From positions 25,312,249 through 25,376,248 of the forward strand of contig CAMTDV010000015.1 in NCBI GenBank assembly GCA_947069175.1: 64,000 nucleotides of DNA. Direction: 5' to 3'. Below the pieces are notes generated by a model. The model saw only the letters and a program-made list of their open reading frames with translations, was not told where the DNA came from and ran no database searches. The position numbers and the translations under genes were made by a program. The DNA comes from Scalesia atractyloides (lineage: Eukaryota; Streptophyta; Magnoliopsida; Asterales; Asteraceae). How positions within the stretch are numbered: position 1 is the stretch's first letter; each line of letters opens with the position of its first letter. Below, piece by piece: positions 1 through 9,714 of the stretch.

Positions 1-1019
1 TGAGTTCACGGCCCCTAACTTTATACGGTTTTTAAACAACAGGGGGAAAACATGTATACATTCTTAAACTCAAACTCTTTACGTTATCCGAATGTAACGT
101 CACATAACTATGCGGTAACTAAGTTAATGTTAATGTAATGTTATGGTCACTATGCAGCTTTATCACTTAAGTCCTCGACAATCTCCTCGGATCGTTAGTA
201 TTTGGGTTAAGTAGCGGGGGAATTATAAGTAGTACTACTGGGTCTGACGAGCCCCATCCGAGCTAGTCGCGCTAGCCGACCGGGTATGGTCAACGGGTGT
301 ATGATTGGCCTAACATCGCCATGGTCATGTGATAGACCTGGCAAAACGAAGGCACAACTGTCAGCTTCGATCGCGAACACTTAGTGACATGACTTTAGGC
401 TAGCTACCTATATACATTAATATTGAACTTAATTACGGAACAACTTAATATTCCGGGTTTGGAATATTGGAACATCAACGTATTATCCCGGGTTGGGGAT
501 AATGGAAACACAACTTAATATTCCGGTTTGGGAATATTGGAAGCAACAACTTATTATTCCGGGTTTGGAATAATGCAACTGATATGTTATCCCGGGTTGG
601 GGATAACGGAGTAACAAACTAAAACCGAACAACAAATTTATGAAAACCTGTGAACTCACTCATCTTTGATGTTGACACTTGTTTCTTTACATGTTTCTCA
701 GGACGCTAGGAGCTCTAGGTGCACGCACACGCATTGAACAAGACATCATTATAGAGTCTCATTTATTAATATTGTTTTGGGATTTTTCATTTGTTTTGGC
801 GTTTGTGTTGGCGCCGCATCACTACTTATTTATGCTTCCGCTCAAACTTTAAAAACTGATACTCATGCTAAATATTGGTAATCTAAAATTTACAACAGAT
901 GATTTTGGAAAACGTATTATCAAATCATATAGAGTCGTTCGACGTACTAGTGTCTTAGATTCTGGTTTGTTCACACGTCTCGCGGTAGAACTCCGCAAGT
1001 GGAAATTGAGGGTGTGACA
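1..1019 (+). repeat. 5' LTR of element A, 3' part only
   Basis: The segment is nearly identical to 9107-10126 of the 3' LTR, with one G inserted after about position 47 as the only difference seen. It ends in GGTGTGACA and is followed two to three bases later by a tRNA-iMet primer site, as expected for a 5' LTR. It holds the hairpin array at 447-607 and an acceptor-like TTTCTCAG ending near 702. The TATA region is outside the window. Confidence 0.93.
447..607 (+). repeat. array of five short hairpins in the LTR (5' copy)
   Basis: Five consecutive imperfect units each read as a 7-8 bp stem around a loop derived from GGGTTT or GGGTTG. The arms alternate between AATATTCC/GGAATATT, TTATCCC/GGGATAA and TTATTCC/GGAATAA. 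Changes in one arm are matched in the other. The function is unknown. The same array recurs at 9554-9714 and 42806-42964. Confidence 0.75.
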
Positions 1020-1022
1020 GAT

Positions 1023-1035
1023 TGGTATCAGAGCC
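1023..1035 (+). other. primer binding site (tRNA-iMet type) of element A
   Basis: TGGTATCAGAGCC starts three bases after the LTR end. This is the usual plant Ty3/Gypsy primer site complementary to the 3' end of initiator tRNA-Met. The same motif follows the 5' LTR at 34568-34580. Confidence 0.9.
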
Positions 1036-1228
1036 ACTAGCTATAGAGAACCAGGTTTGCATTAGAAGTAGACCTAAACTATAGCTGATATCACGACACT
1101 AGACTTAGTTTGGCACTGAATTATTATATCTTGTTATGCAATATGCTACAAACGTGTTTGGTAGGTTATACCTTCATAATAAAAAAAAATGAAAACAACT
1201 CGTAACTAACTACACGACCTAACAGGCA

Positions 1229-1858
1229 ATGTCATCATCCTCATCGTCATCATTGTCCGACAGACTTACGCCACCAAGAGCATCAGGAAAGGCACCAATG
1301 GTGGAACCCATACCACCTTATGGCGTGGAGACACGCTCAGCAGCGAGGAAAAGGCTCGCTCTGGGGGAGGAGTCATCGTTACGCCCAACTATTGCTGTAC
1401 CGGTTGAACCGGTTAATCCTGTAGAAATAGGACTTGACATGCTTAGAATCCTGGTACATACACAACAAAAACAGTTAGAAAGAATGCAGGAAACCATCTT
1501 AGCACACGGATGGATGATCCGACACCTTACCGGAAAGACCGACACGCTCGAAGAAGAGCATCGTACGAGCAAGATAGCTCGTAACACCATAGCTAGAGAT
1601 CTGCGTGCGGAGCAGATAAGAGCTGACTGGCTTGAGGACAGAGTCCTGGAAAACAGTTGGAACATTCAGGAACTGCAAAATCAAGCACTTGAACCAGCAC
1701 CTGCCCCTCCAGTGCCGGTAGAGGAGGATCCAGAAGAGGATCCAGAGGAGGATCCTGAGGAGGATCCGGAGGAGGAGGACCCAGCTGAGGAAGCTGGAAA
1801 TGCCGCACAAGATAACGGCAACGACAGTGACTTGGGGGATGGAGATGTAGACGACTGA
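1229..1858 (+). CDS. accessory ORF between primer site and gag (209 aa, coiled coil plus acidic tail)
   Basis: This open frame of 209 codons lies between the primer site and gag, in the sense direction of element A. I do not recognise it as a known protein. The N-terminus (residues 2-20) is Ser-rich, followed by a basic patch RSAARKR near residue 36. Residues about 68-152 look helical and coiled-coil forming, rich in Gln, Glu, Arg and Leu. A Pro-rich hinge (about 155-165) leads to tandem EEDP-type repeats and an Asp/Glu-rich tail to the end. No retroviral enzyme motif is present. Chromoviruses normally have only gag-pol, and an extra ORF before gag is better known from Ogre/Tat elements. Being open in a young copy suggests it is coding. 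It could be an RNA-binding, gag-like or nuclear-targeting accessory protein, but nothing visible decides this. Confidence 0.65.
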   Translation: MSSSSSSSLSDRLTPPRASGKAPMVEPIPPYGVETRSAARKRLALGEESSLRPTIAVPVEPVNPVEIGLDMLRILVHTQQKQLERMQETILAHGWMIRHLTGKTDTLEEEHRTSKIARNTIARDLRAEQIRADWLEDRVLENSWNIQELQNQALEPAPAPPVPVEEDPEEDPEEDPEEDPEEEDPAEEAGNAAQDNGNDSDLGDGDVDD

Positions 1859-2116
1859 CACATCTCGTTTATGTTATTTGTTTTTCTTTAGTTTATTATT
1901 TTCCCACTTGTATTTAAACTTGAGACTTTATAGTAAAATTCGTATGTTTGATTTGCACTTTTGTAAGACGTTGAGATTTCAGTTAATCAAGTATTTCTTT
2001 GACTATTTAACATATTGAGTTGACATAACTTAATAATTATTAAGTACGAAGTAGGATAACTCTATTGGGTATATAGACTTATCGGAGTGTGTTTATGTTG
2101 TGTTTCGAAGATCTAA
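1859..2116 (+). other. leader between accessory ORF and gag
   Basis: AT-rich, non-coding linker of 258 bp with no recognisable motif apart from its position between two ORFs. Confidence 0.5.
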
Positions 2117-3075
2117 ATGGCGACTGGAAGACGTGGAAACCTAAACTTGACGCCCGAAGAGCTAGCTGCCATGATCCAGGAGCATGTGAACGCAGCATTA
2201 GCGGGTGTGCAGAACCAGCCAGCAGGTAACCATTATTAAGTTTTCGCGTGAAAATCTAATAGTGAGGTTAGTACAATTCCTTGCTGACTTCCTGTTCTCT
2301 GTCAGCAGGAGGGGGCTTTAACCCCTATAAAATGTTCCTTGACGCAAAGCCTAGCAAGTTCTCGGGGGCGGAAGGACCCATTGGATTGGTCCGCTGGATC
2401 GAAAAGTCGGAATCTGTTTTTGAAATGTGCAACTGCTTAGAGGCCAACAAAGTCAAATACGCCGCCTCAACACTGGAAGAGGGGGCACTGACATGGTGGA
2501 ATGCCCAAGTCCAAACACGTGGACTGTTAGCTGCAAATGCAATGGCTTGGACCGAGTTCAAGGCCCTGATTAAAGAGGAGTACTGTCCACGAGACAGAGT
2601 GCAACAGCTAGAGCAAGCTCTATGGAACCACAAGATGGTGGGATCGGAAATTGAGGCTTACACTGCAAAACACCATGACTTGGTATTTCTGTGTCCTGAT
2701 TTGGCAAACACGGTGGAGAAAAGACTCGAGTTCTATCTCGGGGGTCTGGTTCCGGAAATTCAGGGTATGGTGATGTCTAGTAACCCTGTAACAGAACATC
2801 AAGCTATCCGATTGGCTCACAAACTCACCGATAAAGCGGTGGAACAGAAGAAACTGCCAGCACGGGTACCACTGAAGTTGCCTCAGATAACAAAAGAAAG
2901 TTTGAAGACTCCACCATTCGACAGTCTTCGTCATCACATCCACAGCAAGGGAACCAGAAACGGTTCAATTACTACCACAACCACCGGGGTCATCAAAATC
3001 GTTCCAACAACAACAACAGCAACTACAACAACAACTACAACAACAATAACAACCAGAATGCAGGCGGCTATGTAG
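2117..3075 (+). pseudogene. gag: gag of element A (capsid part), with predicted intron and a frameshift
   Basis: A first exon from the ATG at 2117 encodes MATGRRGNLNLTPEELAAMI and onward to 2225. A GT-AG intron of 83 nt (2226-2308) would join it in frame to GGGFNPYKMFLD. The second part (2309 on) carries a retrotransposon gag core, including WIEKSESVFEMCNC, ALTWWN and LEFYLGGLVPEIQG, typical of the capsid domain. Reading without splicing stops at once in the intron, so the intron is favoured. After about 2865 the frame runs into Thr-rich nonsense, while the real continuation lies in the polyprotein frame from about 2871. A one-base deletion between about 2855 and 2871 would explain this. The coding end given is where the shifted frame stops. 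Confidence 0.8.
2226..2308 (+). other. predicted intron in gag
   Basis: The donor GCAG|GTAACC follows codon 36 and the acceptor is CTGTCAGCAG|GA after a pyrimidine-rich stretch. Splicing restores one frame from the upstream ATG into the gag core. It also removes a TAA in the intron that would otherwise end the short upstream frame. Confidence 0.6.
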
Positions 3076-3155
3076 GTCGAAAGCCGCAGTGCAATCGCTG
3101 CAATCTTCACCATAACGGCCCTTGTGCCGGAAATCGCTGCCAAAGATGTGGCAAG

Positions 3156-6100
3156 ATGGGACATGCGGCAAGGGATTGTCGTGGGGAAATTATGTCCCGA
3201 CAAAATCAGAATCAGCCTCAGGGTCAGCAGCAGGGTATAAACCGGGGATGCTATCAGTGTGGTAGCACCGCTCATTTCAGAAAAGACTGCCCACAGTTGC
3301 GCAACAACAACAATAATGGTGGAAACAACCACAACAACCACAACAATAATAACAACAACAATGGGAACGGTGGCACAGGAGGTGCCAAAGGTCGTGCATT
3401 TACATTGGGCCGCGGGGAGGCCAGAAACGACACCAACGTGGTCACCGGTAAGTTTCCCCTTAATGAACATTTTGCTTCAGTGCTTTTTGATACGGGTGCG
3501 GATAGGAGCTTTATATCTGAGTCTTTTAGGAAGAACCTAAATCTCACGCTTAAACCATTAGAGACCCCTTATGTGATAGAATTAGCCAATGGTAAATCTG
3601 TAAATGTGACCCAAATCGTATCCGGCTGCCAACTCAAACTCGCGAGCCACACTTTTACCATCGATCTGATGACAACAACCCTGGGTAGTTTTGACGTGGT
3701 AGTCGGAATGGACTGGCTATCCGACGTCCGGGCTGAAGTTCTCTGCTTCGAAAAGTCTATCCGTATTCCACTCTCGAACGACGAAATCTTGACGGTACAA
3801 GGCGACAAGGCAAGCGCCGTCACCAACATTATCTCATTTATGCAAGCTCAGAAGTATCTCCGAAAAAAGAATTCCTTCGCTTTACTCGCACTAATTACCG
3901 AACAGTCTAAGGACGAGAAACGTATAGAAGACATCCCTGTCGTCCGTGATTTTTCCGATGTATTCCCAGAAGAACTACCTGGTCTTCCACCACATCGACA
4001 ATTGGAGTTTGAAATCGAATTGGCAAGTAATGCAACTCCCATCGCCAAAGCTCCATACCGCCTAGCTCCAGCCGAGCTGCAGGAGCTGTCTACCCAACTT
4101 CAAGAGCTGCTAGAAAAAGGATTTATTCGACCAAGCGTTTCGCCATGGGGAGCTCCAGTCCTGTTTGTCAAGAAGAAGGACGGGACTTTCCGCATGTGCA
4201 TCGACTATAGGGAACTCAACAAGGTTACAGTCAAGAACCGATACCCGTTACCTCGCATCGATGATCTATTCGACCAACTTCAAGGGTCAAGTTACTACTC
4301 TAAGATTGATTTACGGTCCGGTTATCATCAGCTACGCGTCAGGGAGGAGGATATCGCTAAGACATCATTTCGCACTCGGTATGGCCATTACGAGTTCTTG
4401 ATCATGCCATTCGGTCTCACTAACGCACCTGCGGTATTCATGGACCTCATGAACCGCGTGTGTAAACCATACCTCGACAAATTTGTCATTGTGTTCATCG
4501 ATGACATACTCATCTACTCCAAAGATAAAGAAGAGCATGCTGAGCATCTGCGATTGCTGCTAGAATTACTTCAACAGGAAAAGCTATACGCCAAGCTTTC
4601 GAAGTGTGATTTCTGGATCCGAGAAGTTCAGTTTCTCGGGCACGTCGTGAATGAAAAGGGTATCCACGTAGACCCTGCCAAGATTGAGGCCATCAAAAAC
4701 TGGGAAGCACCTAAGACTCCGACGGAAATCCGCCAATTCTTAGGATTGGCTGGTTACTACAGACGCTTCATCGAGGGGTTCTCAAAGATTGCACAACCGC
4801 TTACTACCCTCACCCAGAAAGGTATCAAGTATAATTGGGGTGACAAGCAAGAAGCAGCATTTCAACTGCTGAAGCAGAAACTTTGCAGTGCACCCATTCT
4901 ATCCTTGCCGGAAGGGACAGATGACTTTGTAGTGTATTGTGATGCTTCCATTCAGGGATTGGGATGCGTACTCATGCAACGCGATAAGGTCATCGCGTAT
5001 GCGTCGCGACAGCTGAAGGTTCACGAGAAGAACTACACGACGCATGACCTAGAATTGGGAGCAGTAGTGTTTGCACTTAAGATTTGGAGACACTACCTTT
5101 ATGGAATGAAGTGCACAATCTTCACTGACCACAAAAGCCTCCAGCACATCTTTGATCAGAAGGAGTTGAACATGCGACAGCGTCGCTGGGTCGAACTCCT
5201 GAACGATTATGAGTGTGCCATTCGGTATCACCCGGGTAAAGCTAACGTGGTAGCTGATGCCCTCAGCAGGAAGGAACACTTGAAACCTCGTCGTGTACGA
5301 GCACTACAACTCACTATTCATTCGGGGCTACCCGATCAAATACGCGACGCCCAGTTAGAAGCAGTTAAGGAGGAAAACATCAAAGCCGAATCAGTGGGAA
5401 AAATGGAACGCGATTGGGAAGTAAAACCCAATGGAGCCCGGTATTTCATGAATCGCATATGGGTACCTCTCTACGGGAACCTCAGAGAGCTAGTCATGGA
5501 TGAAGCACACAAATCTCGATACTCTGTCCATCCGGGTTCGGATAAGATGTATCAAGACCTTAAAGCTGCGTATTGGTGGCCCAACATGAAAGCTGATATA
5601 GCCACCTACGTGAGTAAATGTTTGACTTGTGCAAAAGTCAAGGTGGAGTATCAAAAGCCATCGGGGCTACTCCAACAACCTAAGATCCCAGTGTGGAAAT
5701 GGGATCAGATCTCAATGGATTTCATCACTAAACTCCCGCGAACCTTGGGTGGTTGCGACACCATCTGGGTGATTGTGGATCGTTTAACTAAGTCCGCACA
5801 CTTCCTAGCTATCAAAGAAACGGATAAGATGGAGAAGTTGACTCGCATCTACATTAAGGAAGTAGTTTCTCGGCACGGGGTGCCAACGTCCATCATATCA
5901 GATAGAGATGCTCGTTTCACGTCAAACTTCTGGCAGTCACTCCAGAAAGCGTTGGGAACACGCTTGGATATGAGCACAGCTTATCACCCTCAGACTGATG
6001 GTCAAAGCGAAAGGACCATACAAACCTTGGAAGACATGCTTAGGGCATGCGTAGTGGACTTCGGAAATAATTGGGAAATTCACCTGCCTCTAGTGGAATT

Positions 6101-6446
6101 CTCATATAACAACAGCTATCACACGAGTATTTCGGCAGCACCGTTTGAAGCATTATACGGTCGTAGATGTAGATCACCGGTCTGCTGGGCAGAAGTCGGT
6201 GACAGTCAACTCACAGGCCCTGAGTTAATACTTGAGGCTACTGAAAAGATTGTACAAATTAGAAACCGCATGGCGGCGGCACGAGATCGACAGAAAAGCT
6301 ACGCTGATCAACGACGCAAACCGCTCGAATTCCAAGTAGGCGATCGCGTCCTACTAAAGGTGTCACCCTGGAAGGGTGTAATCCGTTTTGGAAAACGGGG
6401 CAAACTTAACCCACGGTACGTAGGCCCGTTTGAAATCTTGAAATGA
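3156..6446 (+). CDS. pol: Ty3/Gypsy polyprotein: nucleocapsid-protease-RT-RNase H-integrase
   Basis: This 1096-codon frame is open further upstream, to about 2871 in the nucleocapsid. First come CCHC zinc knuckles (CQRCGKMGHAARDC across the start, then CYQCGSTAHFRKDC at residues 32-45) and an Asn-rich linker. Protease has FDTGADRSFIS (Asp112). Reverse transcriptase has FRMCIDYRELNKVT and the catalytic FIDDILIYS near residue 448. RNase H has VVYCDAS, DLELGAVVFAL and NVVADALSR. Integrase has an HHCC finger ending CLTC, then DFITKLPR, SDRDARF and the Glu of TDGQSERT, giving a D,D(35)E core. The frame ends in a TGA at 6444-6446 inside the integrase C-terminal domain, and homology continues in the same frame to 6785. 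The stop sits at a former CG-type site, which suggests a C-to-T change, so this copy is close to functional but broken. Confidence 0.93.
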   Translation: MGHAARDCRGEIMSRQNQNQPQGQQQGINRGCYQCGSTAHFRKDCPQLRNNNNNGGNNHNNHNNNNNNNGNGGTGGAKGRAFTLGRGEARNDTNVVTGKFPLNEHFASVLFDTGADRSFISESFRKNLNLTLKPLETPYVIELANGKSVNVTQIVSGCQLKLASHTFTIDLMTTTLGSFDVVVGMDWLSDVRAEVLCFEKSIRIPLSNDEILTVQGDKASAVTNIISFMQAQKYLRKKNSFALLALITEQSKDEKRIEDIPVVRDFSDVFPEELPGLPPHRQLEFEIELASNATPIAKAPYRLAPAELQELSTQLQELLEKGFIRPSVSPWGAPVLFVKKKDGTFRMCIDYRELNKVTVKNRYPLPRIDDLFDQLQGSSYYSKIDLRSGYHQLRVREEDIAKTSFRTRYGHYEFLIMPFGLTNAPAVFMDLMNRVCKPYLDKFVIVFIDDILIYSKDKEEHAEHLRLLLELLQQEKLYAKLSKCDFWIREVQFLGHVVNEKGIHVDPAKIEAIKNWEAPKTPTEIRQFLGLAGYYRRFIEGFSKIAQPLTTLTQKGIKYNWGDKQEAAFQLLKQKLCSAPILSLPEGTDDFVVYCDASIQGLGCVLMQRDKVIAYASRQLKVHEKNYTTHDLELGAVVFALKIWRHYLYGMKCTIFTDHKSLQHIFDQKELNMRQRRWVELLNDYECAIRYHPGKANVVADALSRKEHLKPRRVRALQLTIHSGLPDQIRDAQLEAVKEENIKAESVGKMERDWEVKPNGARYFMNRIWVPLYGNLRELVMDEAHKSRYSVHPGSDKMYQDLKAAYWWPNMKADIATYVSKCLTCAKVKVEYQKPSGLLQQPKIPVWKWDQISMDFITKLPRTLGGCDTIWVIVDRLTKSAHFLAIKETDKMEKLTRIYIKEVVSRHGVPTSIISDRDARFTSNFWQSLQKALGTRLDMSTAYHPQTDGQSERTIQTLEDMLRACVVDFGNNWEIHLPLVEFSYNNSYHTSISAAPFEALYGRRCRSPVCWAEVGDSQLTGPELILEATEKIVQIRNRMAAARDRQKSYADQRRKPLEFQVGDRVLLKVSPWKGVIRFGKRGKLNPRYVGPFEILK

Positions 6447-6785
6447 ATTGGACCCGTAGCATACCAATTAGACCTCCCTGCCGAACTCAGTGGAGTTCAC
6501 AACGTATTTCACGTGTCAAATCTGAAGAAGTGTCTATCAGATGAAACTTTAGTTATTCCATTGGATGAGATCCAAGTGGATGAACAACTACACTTCGTAG
6601 AAAAGCCTATTGAGATCACGGATCGTGAGGTCAAGACTCGAAGGCACAGCAAGATTCCAATCGTTAAAGTTCGTTGGGACTCTAAGCGTGGACCGGAGTT
6701 CACGTGGGAAAGAGAGGATCAAATGAAAAGCAAATACCCACACCTCTTCACAACTGAGCAGCAAACTAACGATGACAGTACCTAA
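6447..6785 (+). pseudogene. integrase C-terminus and chromodomain of element A, beyond the premature stop
   Basis: The segment is in the same frame as the polyprotein, directly after its stop. It begins IGPVAYQLDLPAEL, contains VFHVSNLKKCL (integrase C-terminal motif), and ends with a chromodomain-like stretch including IPIVKVRWDSKRGPEFTWE and KYPHLF. The chromodomain is what marks the element as a chromovirus. In this family it is thought to steer integration through histone marks. It ends at TAA 6783-6785, just before the hairpin and purine tract. Confidence 0.9.
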
Positions 6786-7052
6786 ATTTTCGGGACGAAA
6801 ATTCTTTCAACAAGGGGATGATGTGACAACCTGAAAATTTTCTCATACTTTCGTGTACTATTGTTGACTAAATTCTTGTGCATGGCACTTGGAAATCTTT
6901 GTGTATGACACTTGGGAACTCCTTGTAACATTGCGTACTATCATTAACAAACTAACTCTTTGTGCGTGGCACTCTGAACATGTACGTTACATGCTAAACC
7001 GCGTTTACTCAATTTTCGGGACGAAAATTCTTTCAACATGGGGATAATGTGA
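6785..7052 (+). repeat. duplicated 3' junction: hairpin, purine tract and LTR start present twice
   Basis: About 42 bp (6785-6826) recur at 7011-7052 with few differences. Each copy contains the hairpin AATTTTCG-GGA-CGAAAATT, the linker CTTTCAACA, a purine-rich GGGGAT(G/A)ATG and TGTGA. The first copy leads into TGTGACAACCTGAAAATT (6822 on), which looks like the start of a different LTR. After 226 bp the second copy leads into the real 3' LTR at 7048. The 6822-7047 segment has no coding content. Confidence 0.8.
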
Positions 7053-7536
7053 TATCCCGGGTTTTTCAGATAACTTACACGTGACACTTGTCGAATAAGA
7101 TGTGTGCTAAGTATTAAACGTGCATGGATTAAAGACGTGTTGTGTGTTTGTGTGATTGTCTTAGTGATTGAATAATTAGATTTGATATGTGCACAAACTA
7201 AACCGAACCGCGACACGTTCCAACCTTGGTTCATTGCGACTCTAGGAGTAACAAGTTTTAAACTCTAGTTCAAGTCAAGCCCTCGGCCAAGATCAAATCC
7301 AACACACATCGAAAACCTAAACCCTAAACCAAACATGTCTCGGCCACAAACACTAACCAAACCGAAACCAATAGCATGCAACTTTAGTCTTCGGCCATAA
7401 GAGAACAAGAATCATAGATCAAACCTAAACTCTAATACTCTAATCTTTGGCCGCAAGACCCAAACCCAAACCAACCCAACCCAAGTCCCTTGCGGCCGTA
7501 TACTAAACCAAACCGCAACCCTACCTCTTTTGCGCT

Positions 7537-7545
7537 TATATATAT
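7537..7545 (+). promoter_or_regulatory. TATA box in the element A 3' LTR
   Basis: TATATATAT lies in GCGCTTATATATATCATC, about 490 bp into the LTR and followed by a C/T-rich transcribed-like segment. The family relative at 40917-40924 has the same context (TTTGCGCTATATATAC). It is the probable retrotransposon promoter. Confidence 0.6.
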
Positions 7546-9553
7546 CATCTCTTGCATGCCTCATTCACAATTCACAAAACCCTAGTTCAAGAAATCAGCC
7601 GTCGGCAGCCAAGTCTTCACCTCTCGATCGCGAGCAGCCTTCATCATCTCGGTCTGAATCAACCTGTTGCCTTCAGCCCCTTTGTTCACCTTCATACAGT
7701 CGCGAGTTCAGTTCTTGTTCACCTCTAGTCGATCAACAAAACAGCCCACTTTATCAACGTCCTCTCGGTCACGTTCTAGTTGGATCAGCCGAGTTGTTCT
7801 TGTCCAAATCTCGGGTTGTTTGCCTAGTTATTCAAGGTCAGAATTATCTTTGATTACAAGATCATGTTTCGGTTAATTATATGTATGCTTGAATGTTTAA
7901 GTTGCTTCGGATTAATTATATGTTTGAATGATTAGATTGTATGGTTTTCGGATTATGGGTATGTTTGAATGTCTAGTTGTTTCGGACATATGCTTGAATG
8001 AATTGTTGACTCGGACATATGATGAATTGATTAGTTGTCTTCGGATCATATGGGCTTGCAAGTAATCGGCTGAATTTATTTTGTGGGTATACATGATTAT
8101 TTTCGAAATCAATAGTTTACAATTATGATTTGTTTATGAAGATTATAGTTTTTGAGTAGGGTTGCATGGATAAGTCGTTAGTAGTAAACTAGGATCAAAA
8201 ATCGGTCTTTGCTCGCTTAGGTCGATCAATAGGAACGGTGTAGGTAAGTTGTAATAACAATAATGCAGAAACAGCCTGCTGATTGAAAGTTTCAGCCGAC
8301 TTCATCAGGCTGTAACTTGGTCGTTAGTTGTCGAAAAACGGATTTTCTGATGTCTAAAACGTAGAGATTTGAATAAGGAATCCAATGGCGCTGGATTCAT
8401 AATTTTCTGAAATCGTTTGATATTTTTAAAGGGTTAAACAAGTTCGGTAGGTAAAACTGTTAAAATTCTGGAATTTTGTTGGTTGTTTATCAAGCTAGAT
8501 TTTAAAATCAGTAGAGAGTTGAGTTATGATTTTTGTACAGCAACTAGGTATAGAAATTTCCGGGCAACTCCAACTGGAATTTTGTTAATCGGACGATCAG
8601 TGATTTTTAAATAAATTCTTCCGTGGACTGCAGTCAGAAAGCGGTAAATCTGACTGCAGCTTAGTGAATTAATATTTATGGTTAATTGGTAAAGATTTAG
8701 GACTTGGAAAAATTATATAAATTTCTATGGTATAAAGGTTACCTACTGTAAAAATATGGGAATTTTTAGAATGCTGGAACTATTTTATAAAAATCCTAGA
8801 AAACAGCTGAATAATTGAGTGTTAAGCAGAAAGTTGTTAACTTGTGATTTTATGCATTAAAGTGTTGCATGGATTAGGAATGTGTTCATGATAAGTTGTT
8901 TGATTACTATGATCATATGAGAATACTTGCATGCATGTTTGAAGTGTTAGTTATGTTGTTTGTGTGTATCACTTTGTGAGTAAATTACGTGTGGAATTTG
9001 TATTGGTGTGATTACACACTGACATGGAATTAATTGGTTTGTTAGGACGCAACTAGCGGTCCCATCTCTTATAATATCTTTGCCACACTAACCGAGCTAA
9101 TAAAGGTGAGTTCACGGCCCCTAACTTTATACGGTTTTTAAACAACAGGGGGAGAAACATGTATACATTCTTAAACTCAAACTCTTTACGTTATCCGAAT
9201 GTAACGTCACATAACTATGCGGTAACTAAGTTAATGTTAATGTAATGTTATGGTCACTATGCAGCTTTATCACTTAAGTCCTCGACAATCTCCTCGGATC
9301 GTTAGTATTTGGGTTAAGTAGCGGGGGAATTATAAGTAGTACTACTGGGTCTGACGAGCCCCATCCGAGCTAGTCGCGCTAGCCGACCGGGTATGGTCAA
9401 CGGGTGTATGATTGGCCTAACATCGCCATGGTCATGTGATAGACCTGGCAAAACGAAGGCACAACTGTCAGCTTCGATCGCGAACACTTAGTGACATGAC
9501 TTTAGGCTAGCTACCTATATACATTAATATTGAACTTAATTACGGAACAACTT

Positions 9554-9714
9554 AATATTCCGGGTTTGGAATATTGGAACATCAACGTATTATCCCGGGT
9601 TGGGGATAATGGAAACACAACTTAATATTCCGGTTTGGGAATATTGGAAGCAACAACTTATTATTCCGGGTTTGGAATAATGCAACTGATATGTTATCCC
9701 GGGTTGGGGATAAC
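9554..9714 (+). repeat. array of five short hairpins in the LTR (3' copy)
   Basis: This is the same array as at 447-607, in the 3' LTR about 410 bp before its end and some 2 kb downstream of the TATA box. If transcription starts at the TATA box the array is in the leader RNA, unless it is removed as intron. Confidence 0.75.

Noticed and set aside
1318..1863. Four minus-strand ORFs opposite the accessory ORF (up to 120 aa)
   Set aside because: They are complements of a GA-rich coding region, rich in Leu, Ser or Pro from the antisense of acidic repeats, with no motif.
2934..3547. Val/Cys/Ser-rich minus ORFs opposite the gag linker
   Set aside because: Antisense of the Asn/Thr CAA-type repeats in the nucleocapsid linker.
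7530..7876. ORFs of 107 and 69 aa in the element A 3' LTR
   Set aside because: They lie in the C-rich leader right after the TATA box, overlap in different frames and are not preserved in the related solo LTR.
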